Assembly: GCF_020532645.1 (NCBI RefSeq)
Contig: NZ_JAJAUZ010000006.1
Coordinates: 62,001 to 126,000 of the forward strand
From: Streptomyces bambusae
GTDB lineage: Bacteria; Actinomycetota; Actinomycetes; Streptomycetales; Streptomycetaceae
Length of the DNA stretch: 64,000 nucleotides
Direction: 5' to 3'
Under the pieces are notes generated by a model. The model was not told the origin of the DNA and made no database searches. It saw nothing but the letters and a program-made list of their open reading frames with translations. The translations under genes were made by a program, and so were the position numbers. This document shows positions 1 through 8,713 of this stretch, one piece after another (position 1 is the stretch's first letter; the number at the start of each line of letters is the position of its first letter).

Positions 1-58
1 CGCAATGGTGGCCGCCGTTGGGTTGTCCATGCAGTGCGGTCGTGTCCTCGCCGCTAAG

Positions 59-96
59 GTCGGGACAAGCCCTGGTTGTCCCGGTGTTGTCCCGAC
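59..96. promoter_or_regulatory. Inverted/direct TTGTCCCG repeats (candidate operator)
   Basis: Three copies of the octamer TTGTCCCG lie 42-79 bp upstream of the first gene: one inverted (61-68) and two direct (76-83 and 87-94, 11 bp apart, about one helical turn). The outer copies extend to a 10-bp inverted repeat, GTCGGGACAA at 59-68 and TTGTCCCGAC at 87-96. This fits a dimeric-repressor site controlling the downstream gene, perhaps by autoregulation because that gene encodes an HTH. No -10 element is obvious. The function is inferred. Confidence 0.45.
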
Positions 97-137
97 TGCA
101 GCCGAGGGCGGGCATCGGACCTGACGGGGGATGATCT

Positions 138-1610
138 TTGGCGAACACGCAGCGCGGCCGGCCGTGGAGCGACCTCGGTGCCGACGCGGACGTCACCGAG
201 GAAGCAGCCCGGCTGGCCCGGTTCCTACGTGAGCGGGTGACCGCGGCAGGGGTCGGCCTCCGTTCGCTGGAAGGAAGGATCCCGTACTCCCGGTCCCAGA
301 TCAGCCGCGTCCTGGCAGCGAAGGCCCTTCCGGACGGAGCCTTCGTCGACGCACTGCTCGCGGCGACCGCCGCCAAGGACGCCCGGACGCACGAGATGCA
401 CCGCCAACGGGCCGCGGCGCTCCTGGCCGCGGTGCGTGCCCCCCGGCAGGCGGCTCCACCGCCTTCGCCGGAAGTGGTGGCCGAAGTCGCCGCCGTGCAG
501 GCCGGGCACCTCCAGACCTACGAGCGGCTGACGCAAACCCTCGACCAGCGGAACGAGTTGCGCGAGGCCCTCACCAGGTCGGAGAAGATCGTCTTCGTTC
601 TGACGGCCATGCTCCAGTTCCAGAACCAGCACATCGAGACGCTCACCCGGGAACGGGACGGCCTCCTCGGCAGCCGGGCCGCCGAGGCCGCCGGAATCCA
701 GGAAAGACTGGACCTCGCCCGTGACCAGGAAACGCGGACCCGCGAGGAGTTGCTGCGCGCACAGCACCGACACCAGCGAGCCGAAGCCCTGCTCCGCCGG
801 ACACGGGCCGAAGTCGGACACCTCAGAGGCGAGTTGCGGCGCGGCGACGCAGAAGCGACCGCCACCGATGGGGACAGCGCCGACGAACCACTGCCCGTTC
901 CGGTTCCGCTGCCGCCGGGCGTGGCGTCCCTCGGTGACTCGCCGGCCGGAGCCGACCTGGCCGGAGCGCTCGACCGGGCGGCGGCGCTCGGCGAGGAGGA
1001 CAACGAGATCCTCGATCGGGCAGAGCACCGCCTCGCCCACTCCCCGGCCTCGCCAGGTGCGCGCGCCATGCCGGGACGCCGCCGCAGGCCGGTGGTCCAG
1101 GGCGTGGCCGCCGTCGTGATCGCGCTTTCGGCGGGCCTGGCGCTGAGCACGTACCTGGCACCGGCCGACGACGACGGCAAGGAGGGGCCCGCGGCGAAGC
1201 CGAGTGCTTCTGCCGCGCCCCAGCCCTCTTCCCGTCCGTCCCCGGGCTGGCTGAAACCCGCGCGCACCATCGTGACCCTGCCCATGGAACTCTGGACGCC
1301 GGCGGACGGCACAGGGCAACGCACGGCAGAAGTCCGCCGGCAGATTCCCCGCATCGATACGGCACTGGCCGGCCGGCTGCCCGCCGTCGTGCGCATTTTC
1401 ACGAGCTCGCCCGCAGACTCGCGCAGGGAGGCCCAGGCCATGTCCCAGGAAGTGGCGCGGCTGCTGCGCAAGGAGATGCCCGTCATGGGTATGGCACAGT
1501 TCAGCCACGCCTGGCAGGGCGGCCCGGCCGGCAGGGTGAGGCTGGAGATCTACACACTGGAGGCCGAACTGGCTGCGCTGGGCGGTCCTGCGCGCGGCGG
1601 CGTCACCTGA
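138..1610 (+). CDS. HTH / coiled-coil / single-pass membrane protein
   Basis: A 490-aa protein of unknown function with a clear layout. Residues ~20-75 hold an XRE-like helix-turn-helix (the SRSQISRVL stretch). Residues ~105-240 are Glu/Arg/Gln-rich and predicted coiled coil. A Pro/Gly linker precedes one hydrophobic segment at ~319-341, then a Pro/Ser-rich spacer and a ~110-aa C-terminal domain that should lie outside the cell. This is the layout of a membrane-tethered DNA-binding or signalling protein with an extracellular sensor. The start is TTG at 138, the first start in the frame after the upstream repeats; a clear Shine-Dalgarno is lacking. The 3' end overlaps the convergent next gene by 8 bp. 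Similar HTH-TM proteins are frequent in Streptomyces, but I cannot name this one. Confidence 0.75.
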   Translation: MANTQRGRPWSDLGADADVTEEAARLARFLRERVTAAGVGLRSLEGRIPYSRSQISRVLAAKALPDGAFVDALLAATAAKDARTHEMHRQRAAALLAAVRAPRQAAPPPSPEVVAEVAAVQAGHLQTYERLTQTLDQRNELREALTRSEKIVFVLTAMLQFQNQHIETLTRERDGLLGSRAAEAAGIQERLDLARDQETRTREELLRAQHRHQRAEALLRRTRAEVGHLRGELRRGDAEATATDGDSADEPLPVPVPLPPGVASLGDSPAGADLAGALDRAAALGEEDNEILDRAEHRLAHSPASPGARAMPGRRRRPVVQGVAAVVIALSAGLALSTYLAPADDDGKEGPAAKPSASAAPQPSSRPSPGWLKPARTIVTLPMELWTPADGTGQRTAEVRRQIPRIDTALAGRLPAVVRIFTSSPADSRREAQAMSQEVARLLRKEMPVMGMAQFSHAWQGGPAGRVRLEIYTLEAELAALGGPARGGVT

Positions 1611-2580
1611 ACCGGGTGAGGTGCGCCCGGACCCAGTCGTCGTACGTGAGGGGGGTGCGGCCGATGAGCTCGGGGACGGTCGGGTGCTGGTCGAGGGTCC
1701 AGCGGACGAGTTCGTCGTAGCGGTCGGCGTAGGCCTCCAGGGCGAAGAGGGTCACGTCGATCGCCCCGTCGGGCCAGCCGAGGGCCCGCCAGCGGGCCCG
1801 GCCCTCGTCCGGGGACAGGTCGACCGTCGCGATGTCGCGGCCGAGGGCGGCGGCGAGGGTGCGGATGCGTTCCTTCGTGGCCAGGGGGAGTCCGACGGCT
1901 TCCAGGATGCGGCCGTTGTGCTCGTCGCCGGTCAGGGCCGCGGCGGCGACGGCGGCGAGGTCCTCCTCGTGGATGAACGGGTAGTGACCCCGCTCGGCGA
2001 AGGCCTCCCGTACGACGCCCTCGGCGCGGACGGTGCCGAACCAGTCCGACCCCGTCGCCGGGTACGTGCCCTCGACGGCGGCGCCCATCACGGCCGACGG
2101 CCGGATGTGCGTCCAGGGGATGCCCGAGGCCTCGACGGCCTTTTCGATCGCCAGCCAGTACCAGGTCTCGGGCGGGTTGGCCGCCTCGTACTCCGGGCCG
2201 TGCGAGGACAGGAGGACCACCTTGCGGGCGCCGCCGTCGCGGGCGAGGGCGAGCGCGTCGGGGACCGAAGACGGCCGGGCGCCGGCGAAGAAGACGGAGT
2301 CGACGCCGTCGAAGGCCCGCGCGCACTCCAGGGGCCGGGTGACCGAGCCCGCCACGACCTCGGCCCCGGCGGGCCAGCCGTCGCCCACCTCCGGCTCGGC
2401 CAGGACCCGTACCGGCCGGCCCGCTGCGACGAGGAGGCGCGCCAGGTGCCGGCCGACGATCCCCGTCGGGCTGTTGCCCTCGTCCTTGCGGGGAGCGACG
2501 GCGGTCAGCAGACAGACCCCACCGGCTTCGGGGGCCGTCCCCACACCGTACCGCCCGTGCTCGTACCCGTATCCGTGCAT
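1603..2580 (-). CDS. NmrA-like NAD(P)-binding protein
   Basis: A 325-aa member of the atypical short-chain dehydrogenase (NmrA/azoreductase-like) group. Visible family features are PTGIVGRHLARLL, a VVAGSVTRP stretch for the second Rossmann strand, KVVLLSSHG, and a THIRPSAVMG core. The canonical first strand (ILVTGATG) is not readable: the N-terminus is a Gly/Tyr-rich leader and the glycine motif appears only as PTGIVG. Cofactor binding may therefore be impaired, or an upstream frameshift may have altered the N-terminus. ATG 2580 is chosen over ATG 2598 because GGAAGGG sits about 8 nt before it. The gene is convergent with the HTH-TM gene and divergent from the CHAT operon. The substrate is unknown. 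Confidence 0.75.
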   Translation of the reverse strand: MHGYGYEHGRYGVGTAPEAGGVCLLTAVAPRKDEGNSPTGIVGRHLARLLVAAGRPVRVLAEPEVGDGWPAGAEVVAGSVTRPLECARAFDGVDSVFFAGARPSSVPDALALARDGGARKVVLLSSHGPEYEAANPPETWYWLAIEKAVEASGIPWTHIRPSAVMGAAVEGTYPATGSDWFGTVRAEGVVREAFAERGHYPFIHEEDLAAVAAAALTGDEHNGRILEAVGLPLATKERIRTLAAALGRDIATVDLSPDEGRARWRALGWPDGAIDVTLFALEAYADRYDELVRWTLDQHPTVPELIGRTPLTYDDWVRAHLTRFR

Positions 2581-2705
2581 GGCAAGACCCTTCCACATGT
2601 CAGCGGAGATCTTGCGCCTGCCCCTGTGCCGGGACGAGGTTGCGGATCGATGGCCAGAGCCTAGCGGACGACCGGTGATGCGGTCCCGTGAATGTGACCA
2701 ACCGA

Positions 2706-2735
2706 TCGACCGATCAACGGCCCGCGTCCTAGCAT
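2706..2735 (+). promoter_or_regulatory. Candidate promoter for the CHAT operon
   Basis: TCGACC (2706-2711), close to the TTGAC -35 consensus, is separated by 18 bp from TAGCAT (2730-2735), a TANNNT -10. It sits 34 bp before the GTG at 2769. The same stretch carries repeated CCGATC/GATCGG words that could bind a regulator. Only sequence similarity supports this. Confidence 0.4.
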
Positions 2736-2768
2736 CGATCGGAGGTCACTTCGACGGCGGGAGACGCG

Positions 2769-3407
2769 GTGCAGCACGAGGTACGCGAGGGCGATGCAGT
2801 CCGGCAGGAAGGCACCGTCCGAATCTTCGGGTGGTACGGCGACGAGTCCCTCGCCGCCCCCGCCGCCGTGTTCGCCGAGGAGTTCTACGCGACGGCCGGC
2901 GACCTGGGATTCAACGTCGAGCCCGACCCGTTCGACGACGATCTCCTGCCGTTCGGCACGGCGGGCGACTACGCCGCGCAGCACACGGTGCCGGACAAGG
3001 GCGTGGCCGACCAGGATCCGGTCGCGCTCACCGTGGCCCTCTTCGTCGCCCTGGAACTGGGCAGTTGGGCCGTCGGCAAGGTCGCCAACGGGGTCTGGGG
3101 CAAGCTCGCGCCTGCCTTCGGCCGCCTGCGCGATGCCGTCGCAGGCCGCCCGCGTACCGAGGCCGCGTCACCGTCGCGGCTGGTGGTGCGCACGGTCTAC
3201 GCCGCGGACCAGGTCGTCGTCGAACTGGCCGTCGATCTCGCCGACGTCGACGCCGACCGCCTGGGCAGCCACCTCGTCGAGGCCCACCACCGGGCCGTCG
3301 CGGCTGCCGCCGCGGGCGACGGTGGCGTACGGGTGATCAGGTTCGAGGCGACGCCGGCAGGGCTGTCGGGCCCGGCGGAACTGCCGGCCGCCGACCCGCA
3401 CCCGTGA
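2769..3407 (+). CDS. CHAT-associated small protein (possible protease target)
   Basis: A 212-aa protein I do not recognise, translationally coupled to a CHAT protease gene. The GTG start at 2769 follows a GGGAG Shine-Dalgarno. The N-terminal ~70 residues are acidic. Residues ~78-115 form a hydrophobic/amphipathic stretch (VALTVALFVALELGSWAVG) that could insert into or lie on a membrane. Residues ~140-200 look like an alpha/beta domain. The stop overlaps the GTG start of the next gene in the GTGA arrangement, so the two products are probably made in fixed ratio. Adjacent small genes in CHAT systems are often the substrate or effector of the protease; assigning that role here is inference. Confidence 0.7.
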   Translation: MQHEVREGDAVRQEGTVRIFGWYGDESLAAPAAVFAEEFYATAGDLGFNVEPDPFDDDLLPFGTAGDYAAQHTVPDKGVADQDPVALTVALFVALELGSWAVGKVANGVWGKLAPAFGRLRDAVAGRPRTEAASPSRLVVRTVYAADQVVVELAVDLADVDADRLGSHLVEAHHRAVAAAAAGDGGVRVIRFEATPAGLSGPAELPAADPHP

Positions 3408-6400
3408 TCGGCTGGGGCGAGAAGGCCGAACGTCCGCCGGAGGACGACGGGCTGTTGCGGCGCTTCTGCGGGACGCTGTCCCCGCGCTACGCCCGTGACC
3501 TGCTCGCCGCCCACCCGCAGCTGCTGATCATGCTCGGCGGCAAGGCCTACAAGACGATTCTGCGGGAGATACCCGGGTTCGACCCGGACGAAGGCCCGCG
3601 ATGGAGACAACGGCTGGACGTCCTGTACGCCGCGGCGACAGCCGGACCGGACACCGCGTTCGGTGCTTTCGTCGCGCCCGGCCCGGACAATGGCGAACGG
3701 CTGCGAAGAGCACAGCAAGCGGTACGTGCCGTCCGCTCCGCCAAGGAGTTCGCCGCCGCCCTCTACGCGTATCCGGAGCTGCTCTGCGACACCATCCACC
3801 GCCGGCTGGTCTGGGAGGCGGAGCAGACGGAGGCAGAGCTGCGGCAGGGGCCGGAGGCGTCGGCCTTCCTGGTGCACCGCTGCATGCGGGTGGGAGTGGC
3901 GGCCGGGACGGCGCAGGGCGATGCCCAGCACCGGATCGAACTGGTGCCCACGGTGGCGCTGCCCCACATCGGCTGCGACACCGTTGCCGAGGCCCGGGAA
4001 CTCATGGACGTCGTAGGCGACTTCATCGGACCCGAGTGCGGGCTCGCCGAACGCGTCCGCCTGCTCGCCGAGCACCCGGTGCTCCTCACTGAGGAGGCGG
4101 TGCGGCTGATCGACATCGTCGGCATGCTCGACATGCCGGAGTCCGTGCACACGGAGTTGCTCTTCGCCAGGTCGATCCTCACGACCGCGGAGACTCACGG
4201 TGTGGAAGAGGCGCTGCTTGCAACGGCGTTCGGCCGCATCCTGCTGGAGCCCGACCCCGTGCTCGCGGCGGCACGTGCCGACGAGTACCTGACACAGTTC
4301 GGGGCGCAGTCGTCCCAGCACATCGCGCTCTTCTTCCGCGACAGCAGCATTCAAGAACCCCAGCCCCATGAGTGGGAACGGATGGCAGAGCGGCATGCGA
4401 TGTTCAACGAGCGGGCCGACCGGCGGCTGCGCCACGTCGGTGATCTCCTCGACGACCTCGTCGTGACCGACGCCCGACTCGAGGACGACCAGCACATCGG
4501 CCCGGTGGTCCTGCGCCTGCGCGGCCTCCTGTTCGGCAATCCCGACCTGCTGGGACCCCTCGCGCAAGGGCTCCTCGACAAGCGGGCCCAAGACGCCGGG
4601 CAGGAGGATGCCGGCCGTCGGCTCTCCGGCCTGAAGGTCCTGCTGCTGGAGGTTCCGGACCTCGGATTCGACATCGCCATGGGCCGCTTCCTCCACCGTC
4701 GTGCGGCCCTGGCCACGGCCGCACCGCGTACGAGTGCCGAGGACGCCGTGGGGCAGTCGGAAGCGTACGTGGAGGAACTCGAATCGTCCGGCGAGCCTGC
4801 CGCCGCACCGGTCGTCGAACGTCTGCTGCGCGATCTCGTCCTGGCCTCGGGCCTGCCCGACACCTCGCCCCGGCTGCGGATACGGCTCCTGAACTCACAG
4901 GCGGCACTGCTGCGGTGGCACTTCGCGGCGACCCGTCAGATCGACCACCTGGACCAGGCGATCATGCTGTTGGAGGAGGTGGTCGCTTTCCACGACCGGG
5001 TGGCCCCCGACATCGATGACGGCTCCTGGCTGCTGGGCAACCTCGGCGAGGCCCTGCTGCAGCGCTACGCCCTCACCCGTGACGACGCCGACCTCGGCCG
5101 GGCGATCGCCGCACAACTCGATGCCGTCAACCGCGCCCGCGCGAACGGCACGGTGTCCGCAATGCTCTTGAGGCAGTTCGCGCACGGCACGGCGGACGCG
5201 GCCATCCGGACCGGGCTGACCCTCTTCATGGAGTCGGCCGTCGACGCATTGCGTGAGGCACGCCTGCTCGCCCGACAAGGGACCGTGCCGCACCTCGTCA
5301 TCACGGAGCTGCTCGCCACCCTCCTCTTCATCGATGCCCAGGCCGATGGCGATCACGAGGGAGTCGAGGAGTCGTTCGCCCTCCTGAGGGAGGTGCTTGC
5401 GGACAGCGCCGACCTCCCCGGACACCACGCGATGGTGCGCTACAACCTCGCGCGGAACCTGGGCATGAAGGGCGGTCCGTACCTGGCGGAGGCGATGACC
5501 CTCATGCGGGAGGCGCTCGCCGACGCCGAAGGCGTGAACATCCCCCTGGCCACCGTCTGCGCGACCTGGCTGGGCGAATGGGAAGGTGCGAGCGGCAACT
5601 GGGAGCAGGCGGCGTCCCACTACGTGGCCGCCTGGGCCCAGACCCGGCAGGTCACCGACTCCCAGGCGACCCGCGCCCACACGGAACTGCACCTGCGCGG
5701 GGTGACCGGACGGACCGCAACCGCGGCCTTCGCGCTCGTCCGCACCGACAAGCCCATGGACGCGGCGGTCCTCCTGGAGCAGGGCCTGGCGGTGCTGACC
5801 GGTAACGCGCTCACCGACGACCCGCAGTGGCTGGACCGCCTCACCGCGGCCGGTCACCCCGAACTCGCACGCAGCTACGCAGAGTTGGCGGCGGCGCTGC
5901 GTCGGCAGGACGGGCTGGACCTGACCCGGCTCGGTGGCGGTCTCGGGGGCGGCGCCCCGCTGAGCGTCACATCCACCGCGACCGGCGTGCGCAGCATGCG
6001 GCAACGCCTCGGCGAGACCGTCGAGGCCATCCGGAACATCGACGGGTTCGCCGACTTCCACCGCGCCGCCCGGGCGTCCGACGTCCTCGGCGCCGCCTGC
6101 GAGGCCCCGCTGGTGTATCTGGCCGCCACCGCATACGGAGGGTTCGCCCTGGTCATCGGCCGGGACCGGTCGATCGAATCGTTGGTCCTCCCGGAGCTGA
6201 CCGAGGCTGCCGTACGAGCGCAGGTCCAGAAGGTCTTCGGCGACCCCGTGCGCGGAGTGGAATCGGCCGGTCAATGGCTCTGGACGGCGGCGATGGGGCC
6301 CGTCCTGGCCGCCGTCCGGGGCGCCGACCGGATCTGTCTCGTGCCCGCCGGCGGCCTGCACCTGCTGCCCCTGCACGCCGCCTGGACCCCCGACCCGCAC

Positions 6401-7198
6401 CGGCCGACCCGCCGCCGGTACGCACTCGACGACCTGCTCATCACCTACGCACCCACCGCCCGTGCCGTCACCGTCACCCGCGCGCGTGCGCAGGCGGCGC
6501 GGCCGGGCCGGCTGCTCGTGGTCGACGAGCCGACGCCGGTCGCGGGGCCCCCGCTGCCGCACTCCGCAGCGGAATGCGCGGCCGCACTGGCCGGATGGGA
6601 CGGGGAATCGGTGTACCTCAAGGGGGAGGCCCCCACCCGTGACGCCGTCCGCGCGCACCTGTGCGACGCGGCTCTCGCCCACCTGTCGTGCCACGCACAG
6701 GCGGACGTCGTCAACCCGCTGGCGAGCCGGCTGGAAGTCGCCCACCACGGCGCGGTCACGGTCGCCGATCTCCTCGGCGACCGGCTGGACGGCCTGCGGC
6801 TCGCGGTCCTCTCCGCATGCAAGACCGGCCAGGTGGGGACGACGGCACCCGACGAGGCCATCGGCTTTCCCACCACGCTGATCCAAGCCGGCGCGGCCGC
6901 CGTCGTCAGCAGCCTCTGGGCCGTCCCGGAACTCGGCACCACCGAGCTGATGGTGCGGTTCGCGCGCGAGTGGCGGACCGATGGGACCACGTACGGCGAG
7001 GCGCTCCGCACGGCGCAGCAGGAGGTCCGCGACAGCACCGTCGCCGAGAAACGCCGCCTCCTCGCCGACGTCATGCCCGCCGGCACCACCCCGTTCGCCG
7101 TGCAGGCCGCCACCGCACTCGCCCACGCCCGCCCCTACCACTGGGCCGCCTTCGCCTTCCACGGCGCAGACGGCCCCCCACTGCGCAGCAGGCCGTGA
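3404..7198 (+). CDS. Helical-repeat/CHAT-domain caspase-like peptidase
   Basis: A 1264-aa protein ending in a CHAT (caspase HetF-associated with TPRs) domain at ~985-1255. The catalytic dyad is visible: His1097 in AHLSCHAQ and Cys1139 in LSACKTG. It is followed by the family's FPTTLIQAGAAAVVSSLW and a terminal YHWAAFAFHG. The preceding ~900 residues are alpha-helical, with TPR-like pairs best seen at ~500-800 (for example LDQAIMLLEEVV, LGRAIAAQLDAV). GTG 3404 overlaps the partner gene's stop by 4 bp and is preferred; the frame stays open far upstream only because of high GC. CHAT proteases are known to act in regulated proteolysis and anti-phage or cell-death systems, where the repeat arm receives a trigger and the CHAT domain cleaves a neighbour-encoded target. 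That role is inferred here. Confidence 0.88.
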   Translation: MIGWGEKAERPPEDDGLLRRFCGTLSPRYARDLLAAHPQLLIMLGGKAYKTILREIPGFDPDEGPRWRQRLDVLYAAATAGPDTAFGAFVAPGPDNGERLRRAQQAVRAVRSAKEFAAALYAYPELLCDTIHRRLVWEAEQTEAELRQGPEASAFLVHRCMRVGVAAGTAQGDAQHRIELVPTVALPHIGCDTVAEARELMDVVGDFIGPECGLAERVRLLAEHPVLLTEEAVRLIDIVGMLDMPESVHTELLFARSILTTAETHGVEEALLATAFGRILLEPDPVLAAARADEYLTQFGAQSSQHIALFFRDSSIQEPQPHEWERMAERHAMFNERADRRLRHVGDLLDDLVVTDARLEDDQHIGPVVLRLRGLLFGNPDLLGPLAQGLLDKRAQDAGQEDAGRRLSGLKVLLLEVPDLGFDIAMGRFLHRRAALATAAPRTSAEDAVGQSEAYVEELESSGEPAAAPVVERLLRDLVLASGLPDTSPRLRIRLLNSQAALLRWHFAATRQIDHLDQAIMLLEEVVAFHDRVAPDIDDGSWLLGNLGEALLQRYALTRDDADLGRAIAAQLDAVNRARANGTVSAMLLRQFAHGTADAAIRTGLTLFMESAVDALREARLLARQGTVPHLVITELLATLLFIDAQADGDHEGVEESFALLREVLADSADLPGHHAMVRYNLARNLGMKGGPYLAEAMTLMREALADAEGVNIPLATVCATWLGEWEGASGNWEQAASHYVAAWAQTRQVTDSQATRAHTELHLRGVTGRTATAAFALVRTDKPMDAAVLLEQGLAVLTGNALTDDPQWLDRLTAAGHPELARSYAELAAALRRQDGLDLTRLGGGLGGGAPLSVTSTATGVRSMRQRLGETVEAIRNIDGFADFHRAARASDVLGAACEAPLVYLAATAYGGFALVIGRDRSIESLVLPELTEAAVRAQVQKVFGDPVRGVESAGQWLWTAAMGPVLAAVRGADRICLVPAGGLHLLPLHAAWTPDPHRPTRRRYALDDLLITYAPTARAVTVTRARAQAARPGRLLVVDEPTPVAGPPLPHSAAECAAALAGWDGESVYLKGEAPTRDAVRAHLCDAALAHLSCHAQADVVNPLASRLEVAHHGAVTVADLLGDRLDGLRLAVLSACKTGQVGTTAPDEAIGFPTTLIQAGAAAVVSSLWAVPELGTTELMVRFAREWRTDGTTYGEALRTAQQEVRDSTVAEKRRLLADVMPAGTTPFAVQAATALAHARPYHWAAFAFHGADGPPLRSRP

Positions 7199-7350
7199 CG
7201 CTCAGTGGTCCGGGTCTCTGTGCGGAAGCGGCGCACGAACGCATGCCGATTGTGGGGGAGTTGACGTGAAGTCGTGGGCGGGGTGTGGAGGGGGTTTTAA
7301 GAAACCTTGTTGAATAACCGCTACCGCCGGTTCGCTCTTGATTTGCTCCT

Positions 7351-7383
7351 GTCAAACGGAACAGGGTTGATCAGAAGTTTGAC
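7351..7383. promoter_or_regulatory. Inverted repeat upstream of the subtilisin gene
   Basis: GTCAAAC (7351-7357) and GTTTGAC (7377-7383) form a perfect 7-bp inverted repeat with a 19-bp spacer, 34-66 bp before the protease start. This 218-bp interval is noticeably more A/T-rich than its surroundings (a run near 7295-7320), as expected of a promoter region. It could be an operator for growth-phase control of the secreted protease. I could not pair a convincing -35 and -10. Confidence 0.35.
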
Positions 7384-7416
7384 GCCCCCAACGTCACGAC
7401 GAGGAGCAACCTCTCC

Positions 7417-8616
7417 ATGGCAACTCACAAGCGGCCCAACGGACTTCGCAACACGGCCATAGCCGCAGGTGCTGCGGGCACACTCGCCGCCGCCTTCTTT
7501 GCAGGCCCCTTCGCCGGAGCCGCCGCCCCGGCCGAGGGGACCGTGCACGGACTCGGCGCCCCGGGTGCCGTGTCCGGAAGTTTCGTGGTGATCCTCGACG
7601 CATCCGCGAACAAGGAGGACCTGGCCAAGAAGTATGGAGGCACCCTGCAGCGCTCCTACGGCTCCGCCGTCAACGGCTTCTCGGCCTCCGGTCTGACGGT
7701 GACGGAGGCCAAGCGGCTGGCCGCGGATCCCGCCGTCGGCCAGATCGTACAGAACAAACGATTCAGCATCAACGAGACACAGGAGAACCCCCCGTCCTGG
7801 GGCCTGGACCGGATCGACCAGCCCGGCACGGCCGGCGACGCCAAGTACACGTATCCCGACGGCGGCGGCGAGGGCGTCACCGCGTACGTCATCGACACCG
7901 GCGTCAGGATCTCGCACGAGGACTTCGCGGGGCGGGCCGCCCACGGCTTCGACGCCGTCGACAACGACGAGACGGCCGACGACGGCAACGGCCACGGCAC
8001 GCACGTCGCGGGCACCATCGCGGGCACCGCCCACGGCGTGGCCAAGAAGGCCAGGATCGTGGCGATACGCGTCCTCGACGACAACGGTTCCGGCACCACC
8101 GAGCAGGTCGTGGCCGGCATCGACTGGGTGACGCAGAACCACTCCGGGCCGTCCGTCGCCAACATGAGCCTGGGAGGCGGAGCCGACGAAGCCCTGGACG
8201 CGGCCGTCCAGCGTGCCATCGCCTCGGGCGTGTCCTTCACCGTGGCCGCCGGCAACGACTCCGCCGACGCCGGTCAGGGCTCGCCCTCCCGGGTGCCCGA
8301 GGCCATCACGGTCGCGTCCAGCACCGGGGGCGACGAGCAGTCCGAATTCTCCAACTTCGGCCCGGTGATCGACCTCTACGCTCCCGGCTCGGACATCACC
8401 TCCACATGGAACGACAGCGACACCGGCGTCAAGACGATCTCCGGCACCTCCATGGCGGCCCCGCACGTGGCCGGCGCGGCCGCCCTCTACCTGGCCGCCA
8501 ACCCCACGGCGACCCCCGCCGACACGGCTGCCGCGCTGACGGGGGCCGCCACCGCGGGCGCCATCAAGAACCCGGCCTCCGGCACCGCGAACAAGCTCCT
8601 GAACGTGACGCCGTAG
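7417..8616 (+). CDS. Secreted subtilisin-like serine protease (S8)
   Basis: A 399-aa secreted endopeptidase. Residues 1-~36 are a Sec signal peptide (basic KRPNGLR, then an Ala-rich hydrophobic core). Residues ~48-115 are an I9 inhibitor propeptide (SFVVILDAS to VGQIVQNKRF). The S8 catalytic domain follows with the full triad: Asp160 (VIDTG), His193 (GHGTHVAGT) and Ser345 (GTSMAAPHVAG). The oxyanion Asn is in the AAGNDS motif. Size and layout match proteinase-K-like Streptomyces proteases, probably autoprocessed after export and used for extracellular nutrition. ATG 7417 follows GAGGAGC. A strong hairpin terminator lies 29 bp after the stop. The neighbouring CHAT genes are probably not in the same operon, given the promoter-like 218-bp gap. 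Confidence 0.95.
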   Translation: MATHKRPNGLRNTAIAAGAAGTLAAAFFAGPFAGAAAPAEGTVHGLGAPGAVSGSFVVILDASANKEDLAKKYGGTLQRSYGSAVNGFSASGLTVTEAKRLAADPAVGQIVQNKRFSINETQENPPSWGLDRIDQPGTAGDAKYTYPDGGGEGVTAYVIDTGVRISHEDFAGRAAHGFDAVDNDETADDGNGHGTHVAGTIAGTAHGVAKKARIVAIRVLDDNGSGTTEQVVAGIDWVTQNHSGPSVANMSLGGGADEALDAAVQRAIASGVSFTVAAGNDSADAGQGSPSRVPEAITVASSTGGDEQSEFSNFGPVIDLYAPGSDITSTWNDSDTGVKTISGTSMAAPHVAGAAALYLAANPTATPADTAAALTGAATAGAIKNPASGTANKLLNVTP

Positions 8617-8644
8617 CCTGACCGGCGGCACCCCACGATCCCGC

Positions 8645-8682
8645 GGCGGGCGGTCCTCCACACGGCTGGAGGGCCGCCCGCC
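8645..8682. terminator. Hairpin terminator between convergent genes
   Basis: GGCGGGCGGTCCTCCA (8645-8660) pairs with TGGAGGGCCGCCCGCC (8667-8682) around a 6-nt loop: 16 bp with one G-U wobble. It lies between the subtilisin stop (8616) and the end of the convergent GST-like gene (8714), so it can serve both transcripts. No T-tract follows, as usual in Streptomyces. Confidence 0.8.
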
Positions 8683-8713
8683 GTGCGCAGGCGCCCGGGC
8701 GCGACCGCTCCCG

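Noticed and set aside
225-1508. Long open frame antisense to the HTH-TM gene, and many similar long antisense frames elsewhere
   Set aside because: Arg/Gly/Pro-rich composition without motifs; they mirror the high GC of the real gene and occur opposite nearly every gene in the window.
2033-3403. Upstream extension of the CHAT frame
   Set aside because: It reads through the opposite-strand NmrA gene and the small partner gene in another frame; homology and coupling begin at GTG 3404.
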